Assembly (NCBI GenBank): GCA_902812415.1
Contig: CADDZJ010000010.1
Span: forward strand, 1 to 64,000
Source: Acidobacteriota bacterium
GTDB lineage: Bacteria; Acidobacteriota; Terriglobia; UBA7540
Direction: 5' to 3'
Length of the DNA: 64,000 nucleotides
The translations under genes were made by a program, and so were the position numbers. Positions within the stretch are counted from its first letter, which is position 1. Every line of letters begins with the position of its first letter. Shown here piece by piece: positions 17,303-25,653 of this stretch. The notes under the pieces are model-generated. The model was not told the DNA's origin. It searched no databases and was given only the letters and a program-made list of their open reading frames with translations.

Positions 17303-18310
17303 ATGCGAAGAAACCTCGCTCGAAATCCCCTCTGCCTGGGGAACATATTTTTGATAATCGTGGCGTTCGGGCTGACTATGCCGGCTTCATGGGCAAGGGC
17401 TCAGTCTGACCATGGGGACGAGCCCATGAAAAACCTAGCCTTGGAAGGGATCGACCAGATGATGAACGGCGATCTGGAATCCGCGATTGCCACGTTTCAG
17501 AGAGTCCAAAAGGAAGACCCCTCGTCGCCTCTTGGTTATCTCTTGGAAGCGGACGCCACGTGGTGGAAAATCTACTACACCACCGCTAACCTGATTGACC
17601 CGGATGTGTTTGACGTGGTCTACGCCGACTCCACGCCTGAAGATTCGCGCTTTGAAAGTCTTCTTTCGACCACTATTGATAAGGCCAAGGCCCGCATCCG
17701 CGAGCAGCAGGACGTTGCGCGGAGCTACCTTTATGAGGGAATGGCCTACGCTTTAGAGGCTCGACTGGACGGTTTGCGAGCCAAAGATTTGCCGACCGCC
17801 CGCGCCGGTAAAAAGATGCGCGCGTTGCTTCTGATGGCTCTCGAGCACGACCCCCATCTTACGGATGCTTACGCCGGCATCGGTCTTTATAATTATTTCG
17901 TCGATACACTCCCGACCATCGTCAAAATGCTCCGCTTTCTGATCGGCCTTCCTGGTGGCAGTCGCGAGGAGGGCCTTCAGCAACTCCAGAGAGCCGCACA
18001 GCACGGCGAATATACCCGCGCCGAAGCCCAGTTTTACCTTGCCAAAGACTTTACGCGTCGCAATGAGATGCAGTTCGAAAAATCCCTGCAACTCTTTCAG
18101 GAACTCGCCCGCGAATTTCCTGAGAATCCCTTCTGGAAACTGATGGTCGGTAGCGTCGAGATGCGCCTTGGCCAAAGGCAAAAGGGCGAACAGATGTATC
18201 GGCAGGTTTTAGCAGAGACAGCTCACAGCAAACTGATTGCGGGCCAAGCTGTGCACAGACAGGTAGCGGAGGCCCTTGAAAAGCTGCATCCGGGAGAAAA
18301 ATTTGAATAG
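17303..18310 (+). CDS. Secreted TPR-type protein
   Basis: About 335 aa. The signal segment is IFLIIVAFGLTMPASWARA. The mature part is helical, with TPR-like units (MMNGDLESAIATFQRVQKED at the start, and EKSLQLFQELAREFPENPFW and MRLGQRQKGEQMYRQVLAET near the end). The middle carries YTTANLIDPDVFDVVYADST and GIGLYNYFVDTLP, a pattern shared with other acidobacterial TPR proteins. The ATG at 17303 comes 3 nt after the previous stop, with GAGGAGG as ribosome site. Probable scaffold or assembly role in the periplasm. Confidence 0.78.
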   Translation: MRRNLARNPLCLGNIFLIIVAFGLTMPASWARAQSDHGDEPMKNLALEGIDQMMNGDLESAIATFQRVQKEDPSSPLGYLLEADATWWKIYYTTANLIDPDVFDVVYADSTPEDSRFESLLSTTIDKAKARIREQQDVARSYLYEGMAYALEARLDGLRAKDLPTARAGKKMRALLLMALEHDPHLTDAYAGIGLYNYFVDTLPTIVKMLRFLIGLPGGSREEGLQQLQRAAQHGEYTRAEAQFYLAKDFTRRNEMQFEKSLQLFQELAREFPENPFWKLMVGSVEMRLGQRQKGEQMYRQVLAETAHSKLIAGQAVHRQVAEALEKLHPGEKFE

Positions 18311-18498
18311 GGTATTTGCAGTCGTTGGAACTGGTGTTCCCTTGCTGACCATGCTAAAACCACCGATCCTGTCATTCTGCCCTGAAAAATACGCCGATAT
18401 TTCGGCACGCAACCCAGACCCCCGCCAGCTTCGGCGTAATTTTCATTCTTCGGGGTGTCGTAAAACGACATGGCAGACTGAGCGGAGACGCCCCCACC

Positions 18499-18530
18499 CT
18501 GTCATTCTGAGCGGAGCGCAGCGAAGAATC
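18499..18530. repeat. TGTCATTCTGAGCG-type interspersed repeat
   Basis: TGTCATTCTGAGCGGAGCGC is followed by AGCGAAGAATC. Related copies lie at 19704, 27418 (paired with an inverted copy), 44881 (paired with an inverted copy) and 47916. All are intergenic. Confidence 0.7.
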
Positions 18531-18552
18531 TTAGTATTTAGCTCAGAACCGT

Positions 18553-18621
18553 TGTAGCGGCGAACTATGTTCGCCGAAGTTTTTGAAAGCGAAAATCCGG
18601 CGATCACAGATCGCCGCTACA
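18553..18621. repeat. REP-like hairpin (perfect 11-bp arms)
   Basis: TGTAGCGGCGA (18553-18563) pairs with TCGCCGCTACA (18611-18621). It is a clean example of the family whose arm is TGTAGCGGCG and lies between two convergent genes. Confidence 0.75.
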
Positions 18622-18685
18622 GCGGGTTTTTTTCACAACTTCTGACGAGCCCAAGCAATCAGAATCTTCAGCAACTCAGTAAACT

Positions 18686-19582
18686 TCAGCCGAGCGAGGC
18701 TGTCTGCTCGTGGGCATGGTAGGAACTGCGGACCAGGGGGCCGGACTCAACGTGGCGGATTCCAAGCTGTTCCCCTTCTTGTTTGAGCGTGGCAAACTCT
18801 GCGGGAGTATAAAAGCGGGCCACAGGCAATTGCTCGCGGGAGGGACGCAGATACTGACCGATCGTCACCATGTCCACCCCCGCCGACCGCAAGTCTTTCA
18901 ATACTTCACAAATTTCTTCAAATGTTTCTCCTAACCCTACCATGAGGCCTGACTTAGTTGGAATATCAGGCTGCAACTCCCGAGAGTGAGCCAGCAGGCG
19001 CAGCGAACGCTCGTAATGCGAGCCGCGACGCGCAGCAGGATAAAGCCGGGGTACAGTCTCGATATTGTGATTGAGCACGTCGGGTCGGGCTTCCAGGACA
19101 ATCTCGAGCGCCTCATGCGAGCCTCGAAAGTCCGGGATTAAAACCTCAACTTTTACTTGAGATATGGCGCGCCGCAAGGCTTTGATGGTCAGCGCGAAGA
19201 GCGTGGAGCCTCCATCCTTTAGGTCATCACGGTCCACGGAGGTTACGACCACATATTTCAGCCCCATCGCCTGGGCGGCCTGGGCCACGCGACCTGGTTC
19301 TTCCCAGTCGACTTCCCCATGTGGCAACCCTTTGGGCACTGCGCAAAAACCGCAGCGACGCGTGCATTGGTCCCCGAGGATCATGAACGTTGCCGTGCGA
19401 TGTCCCCAGCATTCGCCGATGTTCGGGCAGCGCGCACTTTCACACACCGTATGCAGGCCCAACCCGCGCATCAATCCCTTCAACTCATAATAGTTGTCGC
19501 CGCTCGGAAGGCGCACCCGCAACCAGTCTGGCCGCGGAAGGCGCGGAATCGAAGGCTGAATTTGAACAAGCTCCAGTCCCAT
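18686..19582 (-). CDS. lipA: Lipoyl synthase
   Basis: Radical SAM enzyme that inserts two sulfurs into octanoyl groups on lipoyl domains. The auxiliary cluster motif CESARCPNIGEC (CX4CX5C) precedes the radical SAM motif CTRRCGFC (CX3CX2C). HNIETVPRLYPAARRGSHYE and C-terminal GPLVRSSYHA are also typical. Length about 298 aa. The ATG at 19582 is preferred over a TTG two codons upstream. It is not linked to lipB or the dehydrogenase complexes here. A 17-bp palindromic motif overlaps its codons at 19145-19161. Confidence 0.96.
   Translation of the reverse strand: MGLELVQIQPSIPRLPRPDWLRVRLPSGDNYYELKGLMRGLGLHTVCESARCPNIGECWGHRTATFMILGDQCTRRCGFCAVPKGLPHGEVDWEEPGRVAQAAQAMGLKYVVVTSVDRDDLKDGGSTLFALTIKALRRAISQVKVEVLIPDFRGSHEALEIVLEARPDVLNHNIETVPRLYPAARRGSHYERSLRLLAHSRELQPDIPTKSGLMVGLGETFEEICEVLKDLRSAGVDMVTIGQYLRPSREQLPVARFYTPAEFATLKQEGEQLGIRHVESGPLVRSSYHAHEQTASLG
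19145..19161. promoter_or_regulatory. 17-bp palindromic motif, inside lipA
   Basis: CTCAACTTTTACTTGAG: three mismatches to TTCAAGTNNNACTTGAA, with the symmetry preserved except at one position. Confidence 0.4.
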
Positions 19583-19642
19583 TTTCAATTCATTCTAACC
19601 GAGATTCAGCGGGAATCACAATGCGGTGAAGCCGCGACCCGA

Positions 19643-19690
19643 TGTGGCGCGGCCGTCTCGGTCGTGGCAGGGGCGGGACGCCCGTGCCAC
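19643..19690. repeat. GGGACGCCCGTGCC-type interspersed repeat
   Basis: A roughly 48-bp unit ending in GGCGGGACGCCCGTGCCAC. A similar copy lies at 21779-21829; shorter ones lie at 30907-30940 and, degraded, in the first 60 bases of the window. Confidence 0.65.
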
Positions 19691-19703
19691 GCATTGCGAA
19701 ACC

Positions 19704-19729
19704 GTCATTCTGAGCGCAAGCGAAGAATC
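19704..19729. repeat. TGTCATTCTGAGCG-type interspersed repeat
   Basis: GTCATTCTGAGCGCAAGCGA followed by AGAATC; same family as 18499-18530. Confidence 0.65.
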
Positions 19730-19813
19730 CCTGTATTCGACCCAACATAAACTCCACATCAACTGAACATGATCCTCCTCTGACCAAAGTCATGAGTCAT
19801 GCCCGCATCGCTT

Positions 19814-21316
19814 TTATATTCCCTTCTCTGCCATCTCCATGGCTTTCAAGATCGCTCTCGCTTTGTTCATGGATTCCTCATATTCAAGGCTGGGGACGGA
19901 ATCCGCCACAATACCTGCGCCAGCCTGAAGATAGGCCTTGCTGCCTCGGATCACTCCCGTCCGGATCACAATACAGGCGTTCAGATTCCCGGAAAAATCC
20001 AGATAGAGAATCGATCCCCCGTAGAGCCCCCGACGGGTAGGCTCCAGCTCATCGATAATTTCCATGGCCCGCACCTTGGGCGCTCCAGTCAGAGTGCCGG
20101 CGGGAAAACAAGCAGCGAGCGCGGCATAGCTATCCGCATCGGGGCGCAAGGTTCCCTGAATTGAAGAGACCAGATGCATCACGTGCGAGTAGCGCTCCAC
20201 AAACATGATCTCCTGCGGCTTGACCGTGTGGAACTCCGCAACGCGGCCCACGTCGTTGCGGCCCAGATCCACCAGCATGATGTGCTCGGCGCGTTCCTTC
20301 TCGTCAGCCTTGAGCTCGTTCTCCAGACGCTGGTCCTCTTCGGCGGTCTTTCCACGCGGACGCGTGCCGGCAATCGGGCGGTATTCCACCAGGCGTCCTG
20401 AAACCTTCACCAGCATCTCGGGCGATGAGCCTAACACGATCGTCTCACCGAGCCGGAGGAAATACATGTAGGGCGAAGGGTTCACCACTCGCAAAGCCCG
20501 GTAGATATCAAACGGCGGCACTCGCACCGGCGCCGTCAGGCGCTGAGAAAGCACCACCTGAAATACATCTCCGGCGCGGATATATTCTTTGCCACGCTCG
20601 ACAATCCCTTCATACTGTTGCCGGGTCATGTTGGATTGAAAGCGCAGCGGGCCGCGTGGACGCGGCACGCGGGGCAGAACCAAAGGACGGTGCAAAGCCC
20701 TTTCCAGCCGGTCGAGGCGCGCGAGCGCATCGCGGTACTTTTCGCGCAATCCTCCCTTCCCCTGCTCGGTCAGCACGTTGGCGACCAAATAAAGCTTGTG
20801 TTGGACATGATCGAAGGCCACGAGATCGGTGAAATAAAGAAACTGAGCGTCCTCGACGTCAACATCCGGCTCCACGCGAGGCGGCAACTTTTCAAGCATG
20901 CGCACCACTTCATAAGCCAGATAACCGACAGCGCCCGCTGAAAAAGGCGGCAACCCGGGAATCGGAACCGGATGAAAAGGCTTTCCGGCCTCGCGCAAAT
21001 AATCAAAGATGCTTCCGGATTCTTCCCTGCGCTCGTTTTCGCGCTGCACGGTGATGCGCCGGCCGCGAGACGAAATTATCTGGAAGGGATCAATGCCAAA
21101 GAAAGTGTAACGCCCAACGTGCTCGCCGCCCTCCACGCTTTCCAGCAGAAAGCTCCGGGAACTTTTCTTCGCGCGGCTCCCATGCTGCGGAGCAATTTTC
21201 AGGAAGGCCGCGACAGGGCTTAAAAGATCGGCCACAACCGCCCGATAGACGGGCACGACGTTTCCCTGACGGGCCAGGCGCTGGAATTCGGAAAACGATG
21301 GAAAGGTGTCGGACAT
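19814..21316 (-). CDS. trpE: Anthranilate synthase component I
   Basis: Converts chorismate plus ammonia to anthranilate. The N-terminal regulatory motif SFLLESVEGGEHVGRYTFFG contains the LLES element that binds tryptophan for feedback inhibition. The catalytic C-terminal domain shows RPIAGTRPRGKTAEEDQRLE, MLVDLGRNDVGRVAEF, SHVMHLVSSIQGTL and AGTLTGAPKVRAMEIIDELE. Length 500 aa, normal. TrpG and other trp genes are not adjacent. The region upstream holds a miniature element (21340-21464), so its promoter may be inside or beyond it. Confidence 0.96.
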   Translation of the reverse strand: MSDTFPSFSEFQRLARQGNVVPVYRAVVADLLSPVAAFLKIAPQHGSRAKKSSRSFLLESVEGGEHVGRYTFFGIDPFQIISSRGRRITVQRENERREESGSIFDYLREAGKPFHPVPIPGLPPFSAGAVGYLAYEVVRMLEKLPPRVEPDVDVEDAQFLYFTDLVAFDHVQHKLYLVANVLTEQGKGGLREKYRDALARLDRLERALHRPLVLPRVPRPRGPLRFQSNMTRQQYEGIVERGKEYIRAGDVFQVVLSQRLTAPVRVPPFDIYRALRVVNPSPYMYFLRLGETIVLGSSPEMLVKVSGRLVEYRPIAGTRPRGKTAEEDQRLENELKADEKERAEHIMLVDLGRNDVGRVAEFHTVKPQEIMFVERYSHVMHLVSSIQGTLRPDADSYAALAACFPAGTLTGAPKVRAMEIIDELEPTRRGLYGGSILYLDFSGNLNACIVIRTGVIRGSKAYLQAGAGIVADSVPSLEYEESMNKARAILKAMEMAEKGI

Positions 21317-21339
21317 GGGAACAAAGCCAGAAATCAGAT

Positions 21340-21464
21340 TATTGAGAATTACAAATTATAGCGCCAACGCGGACTGTAGCGGCGCTGTCCTCAGCGCCGA
21401 AAAACGCCGGTGAGGACACCGGCGCTACAGAAAATGCTGTCACGATAATTTGTAAACCTCAGTA
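21340..21464. mobile_element. Miniature inverted-repeat element, copy 2 (125 bp, TA-flanked)
   Basis: Starts TATTGAGAATTACAAATTAT and ends TTTGTAAACCTCAGTA, with the same ends and almost the same interior as the copy at 1438-1567. The REP-like hairpin and the right 60 bp are identical but for one base. It sits 23 bp upstream of the trpE start codon. The two insertions are unrelated in context, which argues for movement rather than segmental duplication. Confidence 0.75.
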
Positions 21465-21634
21465 GTTAAAGCGACGCAGGAGCTCTAAGCGATGAGTGAC
21501 AAGTGGCGAGCAAAAGCAATCCGAGGTTCTGGTTGCATTTGCTCGTCGCTCATCACTCGCCACTTTTCACTTTTTTTCGACTCCCCAGAATGACAAGCCG
21601 GACAAGTTTTTCACCAACCTGAGACTGATAACCA

Positions 21635-21674
21635 TTAAAGTAAAGCTTGAATTTTTGTCGCCGCGCCGACAAAA
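21635..21674. repeat. Composite: 17-bp palindrome plus GC palindrome
   Basis: TTAAAGTAAAGCTTGAA (21635-21651; two mismatches to the consensus) is directly followed by TTTTGTCG...CGACAAAA (21653-21674) with centre CCGCGC. It is one of five places where the two palindromes are adjacent. Confidence 0.7.
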
Positions 21675-21730
21675 GGAGAATCAGGAGACCAGCCCTTGTC
21701 TGGCGCTCTGCAGTCGCCATTCTCCCATCT

Positions 21731-22050
21731 TTCACCACAGAGGGCACAGAGACCACAGAGCGGCGGAGCCACAACCCATGTGGCACGGCCGTCTCGACCG
21801 TGGCACAAGCGGGACGCCCATGCCCACGCAAGCGAAATTTGTGCAAACCGCAAACATTTTGATCATGAGTCGTAGGGAGGACTTTTGGCCGCAACCCAAG
21901 CCAAATTTCAAACTCCAGATTTCAGAAAGCGGCATTCAAGAAAGCCAAGGAACAATCCGCATGGCAAAAATCTTTGCGAAATGAGAAAAGTTTCAGGATG
22001 GACAGAAAGAGGTATTTTTTTCTCCGTGTTCTCTGTGCCCTCTGTGGTAA
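21731..22050. repeat. Inverted pair of CACCACAGAGGGCACAGAG repeats
   Basis: The left copy reads TTCACCACAGAGGGCACAGA; the right copy reads CTCTGTGCCCTCTGTGGTAA. Close relatives with shorter spacers occur at 28317-28427 and 32984-33048. The long spacer here contains other repeats. Confidence 0.6.
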
Positions 22051-22069
22051 ATCTTTCTTCCGTGATCTC

Positions 22070-23581
22070 TCATTCCAACTCCGGGTGATCAAATCCCTGG
22101 CGCACTGCCTGCTCCATGAGCGCGCGGGGCGCCGATTCGCCGGTCCAGATCTCGAACTGGCGCGCGCCCTGATCCACCAGCATCTCCAGGCCCGAAATGG
22201 TCGTCAATCCCCGGCCCCGCGCTTCCGAGAGCAGGCGAGTCTCCATCGGGTAATAGACCATATCGAACACCACCCGCACCCTCAGCCGCGCCAGGTCTAT
22301 GGGAACAGCGTCCGTATTAGGCGCCATGCCGATGGGCGTGGCGTTAATCACGGCATCCACATCCAACCCTTCAGCCGCGCCCCAGGGCACAACCTCAGCC
22401 GAAACTTCCCTGGCCAGTCGCCGAGCCACCGCGTCCCTGCGAGCTGCGATGAAGACTCCAGCGCCTTCGCCCCGCAAAGCGAAGGCTGCCGAGCGCGCCG
22501 CGCCGCCCGCTCCCAGAATCAGAATGCGGCTTCCCGCCAGCCGCAGGCGCTTGGTGAGCACCTCAACCACCGCCGCTGCGTCGGTATTCCAACCCATCCA
22601 CTTGCCCCGCTGCACGGCCACCGTATTGCACGCGCCAATCTGTTGCGCCAGCGGATCGATCCAGTCAAGTTCGCGAATGATGGCGCGCTTATAAGGCATG
22701 GTGACGCTGAAGCCTGCAAACCCCAGCGCCCGCGCAAACTTCAAAAAATCCGACAATCGGCCCGTCTCGCAGGGCAGGTAAACGGCGTTCACTCGCTTGG
22801 CATTGAAGGCGGCGTTCTGCATCGAAGGAGAAAGCGAGACAGACGCGCGCGAGCCGACAATGCCATAAAGCTGAGTGCGGTGGTCGAGATGATCCACTCG
22901 ATAGATGGAACGCATGGCGGAAACCGGCAGTTGCCCCGAGGCGACGGCAGAATGGCTGCCAGGCGAGGCGTAGGTAAAAGCGCCGCCCCACTTTAAACCC
23001 AGCACTCGGGAAGGAATCCCAGCCGGCCCCATGCCCAGCATGACGAGCCTGGGATTTCCGGCATGATGAGCTTTCAGGAATTTCTGAATTTTCAGGTTGT
23101 CGGCAAGAGTGCGGACTTGCCCGGCGATCTTGGCCACCTGAACCGGCAACCGTTTCATGCGGCGATAAATGTCGCCGACCGGCGGCATCTTGCGATAGTC
23201 GTGATACGAAGCGATGGTCTTGACGGATTTAAAGCGCCGGATAAACCCGGGACCCGCCCGATCAATCGATTCCATCTCGAGGTCCACCCAGTGGCAGCCC
23301 GCGCGCACAGCAGCTTCCAGCAATTGCGCCTGCTCCTCGATGGAGCCTTTAAAAAGTCCTCCGGCTTCCACGCGGCGGCAGGTGGCGATGCTCTGCGGAG
23401 AGCGGAGCCGGAAAAGTATCTGATGAAGCTGAGTCTCAAGCTCCGCAAAGTTCTGGAGATAGTCGAGCCTCCATTCAATTCCCACCTGCGAAGTGCTCAC
23501 CTTCGCAGCTTGTTCTTCCATGGCGCTGAGCGTAGGCGCCGCGATGGTTACAAAAAGTCGAGGTTGAGCTTGCTTGGCCAA
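22070..23581 (-). CDS. aroDE: Bifunctional 3-dehydroquinate dehydratase / shikimate dehydrogenase
   Basis: A fusion of two consecutive shikimate-pathway steps. Residues about 8-225 are a type I dehydroquinase: EWRLDYL, IASYHDYRKMP (catalytic His) and VQVAKIAGQVRT (Schiff-base Lys). Residues about 235-503 are AroE: YGIVGSRASVSLSPSMQNAA, VTMPYKRAIIRELD (catalytic Lys), NTVAVQRGKWMGWNTDAA, ILILGAGGAARSAAFAL (NADP site), NATPIGMAPN. The same fusion order is known from plants and some bacteria. Channelling of dehydroshikimate is plausible. It is separated from trpE only by non-coding repeats. Confidence 0.94.
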   Translation of the reverse strand: MAKQAQPRLFVTIAAPTLSAMEEQAAKVSTSQVGIEWRLDYLQNFAELETQLHQILFRLRSPQSIATCRRVEAGGLFKGSIEEQAQLLEAAVRAGCHWVDLEMESIDRAGPGFIRRFKSVKTIASYHDYRKMPPVGDIYRRMKRLPVQVAKIAGQVRTLADNLKIQKFLKAHHAGNPRLVMLGMGPAGIPSRVLGLKWGGAFTYASPGSHSAVASGQLPVSAMRSIYRVDHLDHRTQLYGIVGSRASVSLSPSMQNAAFNAKRVNAVYLPCETGRLSDFLKFARALGFAGFSVTMPYKRAIIRELDWIDPLAQQIGACNTVAVQRGKWMGWNTDAAAVVEVLTKRLRLAGSRILILGAGGAARSAAFALRGEGAGVFIAARRDAVARRLAREVSAEVVPWGAAEGLDVDAVINATPIGMAPNTDAVPIDLARLRVRVVFDMVYYPMETRLLSEARGRGLTTISGLEMLVDQGARQFEIWTGESAPRALMEQAVRQGFDHPELE

Positions 23582-23730
23582 GTTTTGCCCCTATCGAACG
23601 CCCGTTTGGTTGTCAGGCTTATCCGAGTCTGTCAATATATGTTCTTTAAAATGAAAAAGGCAAGAATTTTGCTTCGGCTCATCTGCCGCGAATCCCACAG
23701 AATCTCCCAGATTAAGTTTCTATCCTCAGA

Positions 23731-25146
23731 ATGAATCAGCGCCTTATTTCGATCAGTCTTCTTATCGCCGCCTTTCCCATTCTGGCGTCTGGAAGTTCGA
23801 TAGCCTACCGACCCACCCAGCCTCCGATCGATTGGAACCATTATCAGGACGAAGCGGTCAGCCTGCTTCAGGATTATATCCGGATTGACACGGCGAATCC
23901 GCCCGGAAACGAGCTGGCCGCTGCCGAATTCTTTCATCGCCTCTTTGACGCCGCTGATATCCCTAACAGGATTTACGTCTTCGCCCCGGGCCGGGCTGAC
24001 TTTTACGCAGTGCTCAAAGGCGACGGCGCGTTGCGTCCCTTGATCCTGTTGAATCACATGGACGTGGTTAGGGCGGATGGGGGCGGATGGACGGTTCCAC
24101 CTTTTTCAGGTGAAATCGTGAACGGAAATCTTTACGGACGCGGCGCCGTCGATATGAAAGATGAAGGACTGCTTCAAGCGATGGTGTTGCTCATCGCCGC
24201 CCGCCAGCATCTTCACTTCAAGCGCGATCTGGTGTTTCTGGCGACCGCAGACGAAGAGGTGGACGACCAGGGCAGCGCCTGGCTGCTTGCCCACCACCCG
24301 GAACTGATTGCGGACGCGGAGTATTTAATCACGGAGGGCGGCTCCAATTTGAAATACGCCGACCATGAGACCATTTACGGCATTGGCGTTGCCGAAAAAG
24401 CTCCGCTCTGGATTCGCCTCACGGCGCGCAGCCGCGGCGGACATGGCTCCATTCCCCTCATGGATTCCGCGCCGAATCAACTGATTCGAGCCTTGAATCG
24501 AGTCATAAACTGGGAGCCGCCCGTGCGGCTGATTCCGGCGGTGAAAGAATACTTTCGCAACATTGCGCGGCTTGAGCAGGAGCCGCTGGCAAGCGAATTT
24601 CGCAGGATTCAAAAGTCCATTCACAATCCTGACTTTGTGGAACAGCTTACGGAAAACGAGCGCTTCAATTACCAGATCCGCGACACGATCTCGCTCACCA
24701 TGCTGCGCGCTGGCGAACAGGCTAATGTGATTCCCGGCAAGGCTACGGCGCAATTGGACGCCCGCCTTCTGCCCGGCGAAGCGCCTCAGCAATTTATCGA
24801 TGAACTGCGCAGCGTGATTGGCAACGACCGGATCCGCATTCAATCCGTCAGCCCGTTCCGCATTCCCAACGCCTCGTCCGCTCATACCCGGCTTTACCGG
24901 ATCATCAAGCAAGTGATTCATCAAAACGATCCGCAGGCGCTGGTGACGCCGGTGCTCAACAGCGGCTATACCGAGAGCCAGATGTATCGGCAGCGCGGAA
25001 TCATCTGTTATGGTTTCTCGCCTGTGGTTGTGACGCCGGAAGTCGAGGCCACCGAGCACGCTGCCAACGAGCGCGTGCCGGTTGATCAAATCCGCAGTGG
25101 CGTCAGGATGATGTTTGAAATTGTTACTCGGGCTGCAAATCAATAG
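23731..25146 (+). CDS. Secreted M20 family metallopeptidase
   Basis: Zn-dependent dipeptidase/carboxypeptidase or deacylase. The signal peptide is about residues 1-25 (ISISLLIAAFPILASGSSIA). Metal and catalytic segments are LLNHMDVVRADGGGW, LYGRGAVDMKDEG and ATADEEVDDQGS; TEGGSNLKY follows, and a dimerisation domain spans about residues 225-345 (RSRGGHGSIPLMDSAPNQ). About 471 aa. It is the first of three same-strand genes (M20, NUDIX, M28). Substrate unknown. Confidence 0.9.
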   Translation: MNQRLISISLLIAAFPILASGSSIAYRPTQPPIDWNHYQDEAVSLLQDYIRIDTANPPGNELAAAEFFHRLFDAADIPNRIYVFAPGRADFYAVLKGDGALRPLILLNHMDVVRADGGGWTVPPFSGEIVNGNLYGRGAVDMKDEGLLQAMVLLIAARQHLHFKRDLVFLATADEEVDDQGSAWLLAHHPELIADAEYLITEGGSNLKYADHETIYGIGVAEKAPLWIRLTARSRGGHGSIPLMDSAPNQLIRALNRVINWEPPVRLIPAVKEYFRNIARLEQEPLASEFRRIQKSIHNPDFVEQLTENERFNYQIRDTISLTMLRAGEQANVIPGKATAQLDARLLPGEAPQQFIDELRSVIGNDRIRIQSVSPFRIPNASSAHTRLYRIIKQVIHQNDPQALVTPVLNSGYTESQMYRQRGIICYGFSPVVVTPEVEATEHAANERVPVDQIRSGVRMMFEIVTRAANQ

Positions 25147-25195
25147 CCGAAGACGCGGAGCCCTACAACTTGTTCGATCAGGCATTGAAGCCCTC

Positions 25196-25627
25196 ATGGT
25201 GAAACGGGAATTCCCTAAACAACCTATTCTTTGTGTGGGCGCGGTCGTGATTCTCGGAAATTCAGTTCTTCTCATTCGTCGCGGCAAGCCTCCCCAAAAG
25301 GGTGAATGGACCCTTCCCGGCGGGATGGTCGAGCTGGGAGAAAGCCTCCGTGCAGCAGTGCGGCGGGAGGTTCAGGAAGAAACCGGCCTTCGAGTCGAGC
25401 CCGCAAGCCTCGCCGCCATCTTCGAGCGCATCATTCGACGGAATGGCAGGGTGCAATATCACTATTTTGTTCTTGATTATGTGTGCCGGCTCAAGGGCGG
25501 GAAGCTTCGACCGGCTTCGGACGTCACAGACGCACGGTGGGTCTCACAGGCCGAGTTGGGCCAGTACCGTCTGCGACCCCAAGCCAGGCAAGTGATTCAG
25601 AAAGCTTTTGATAACATAAAAACCTGA
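25196..25627 (+). CDS. NUDIX hydrolase
   Basis: Hydrolyses a nucleoside diphosphate linked to another moiety. The NUDIX box GGMVELGESLRAAVRREVQE continuing ETGL fits GX5EX7REUXEEXGU exactly. 143 aa from the ATG at 25196; an upstream frame overlapping the M20 stop lacks homology. The C-terminus (DARWVSQAELGQYRL) matches ADP-ribose pyrophosphatase/MutT-like proteins. It follows the M20 gene by 49 nt. Substrate not assignable. Confidence 0.88.
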   Translation: MVKREFPKQPILCVGAVVILGNSVLLIRRGKPPQKGEWTLPGGMVELGESLRAAVRREVQEETGLRVEPASLAAIFERIIRRNGRVQYHYFVLDYVCRLKGGKLRPASDVTDARWVSQAELGQYRLRPQARQVIQKAFDNIKT

Positions 25628-25640
25628 AGTAATACTTTCA
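25624..25640. promoter_or_regulatory. 17-bp palindromic motif, weak copy
   Basis: CTGAAGTAATACTTTCA: the core AAGTAATACTT matches, with four mismatches outside it. It lies over the NUDIX stop codon and ends 14 nt before the M28 gene. Confidence 0.35.
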
Positions 25641-25653
25641 TTCTTCAAATCAC

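Larger units (their letters stand above)
18311..18685. other. Gene-free stretch with two repeat elements
   Basis: No credible gene. It contains an interspersed repeat of the TGTCATTCTGAGCG family (18499-18530) and a REP-like hairpin (18553-18621), then AT-rich sequence up to the convergent lipA gene. ORFs here are short and shadow-like. Confidence 0.7.
21465..22069. other. Gene-free stretch packed with repeats
   Basis: About 600 bp with no supportable gene. It contains an inverted pair around 21491-21570 (GATGAGTGACAAGTGGCGAG and its reverse with CTCATCACTCGCCACTT), the 17-bp/GC palindrome pair (21635-21674), a CCACAGAGGGCACAGAG inverted pair (21731 and 22050), the GGGACGCCCATGCC repeat, and a CCAAATTTCAAACTCCAGAT element (21903-21935) also seen near 53791. 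Open frames here cross the repeats and show no domain. Confidence 0.7.

Noticed and set aside
21496-22068. Small genes in the 21.5-22.1 kb gap
   Set aside because: Frames of 60-160 codons cross four families of repeats and carry no recognisable domain or ribosome site.
24205-24225. Further ACTTCAAG or ACTTGAAG half-sites (for example near 6225, 24209, 29349, 41205)
   Set aside because: Only one half of the 17-bp palindrome is present; the other half does not match, so I did not count them.
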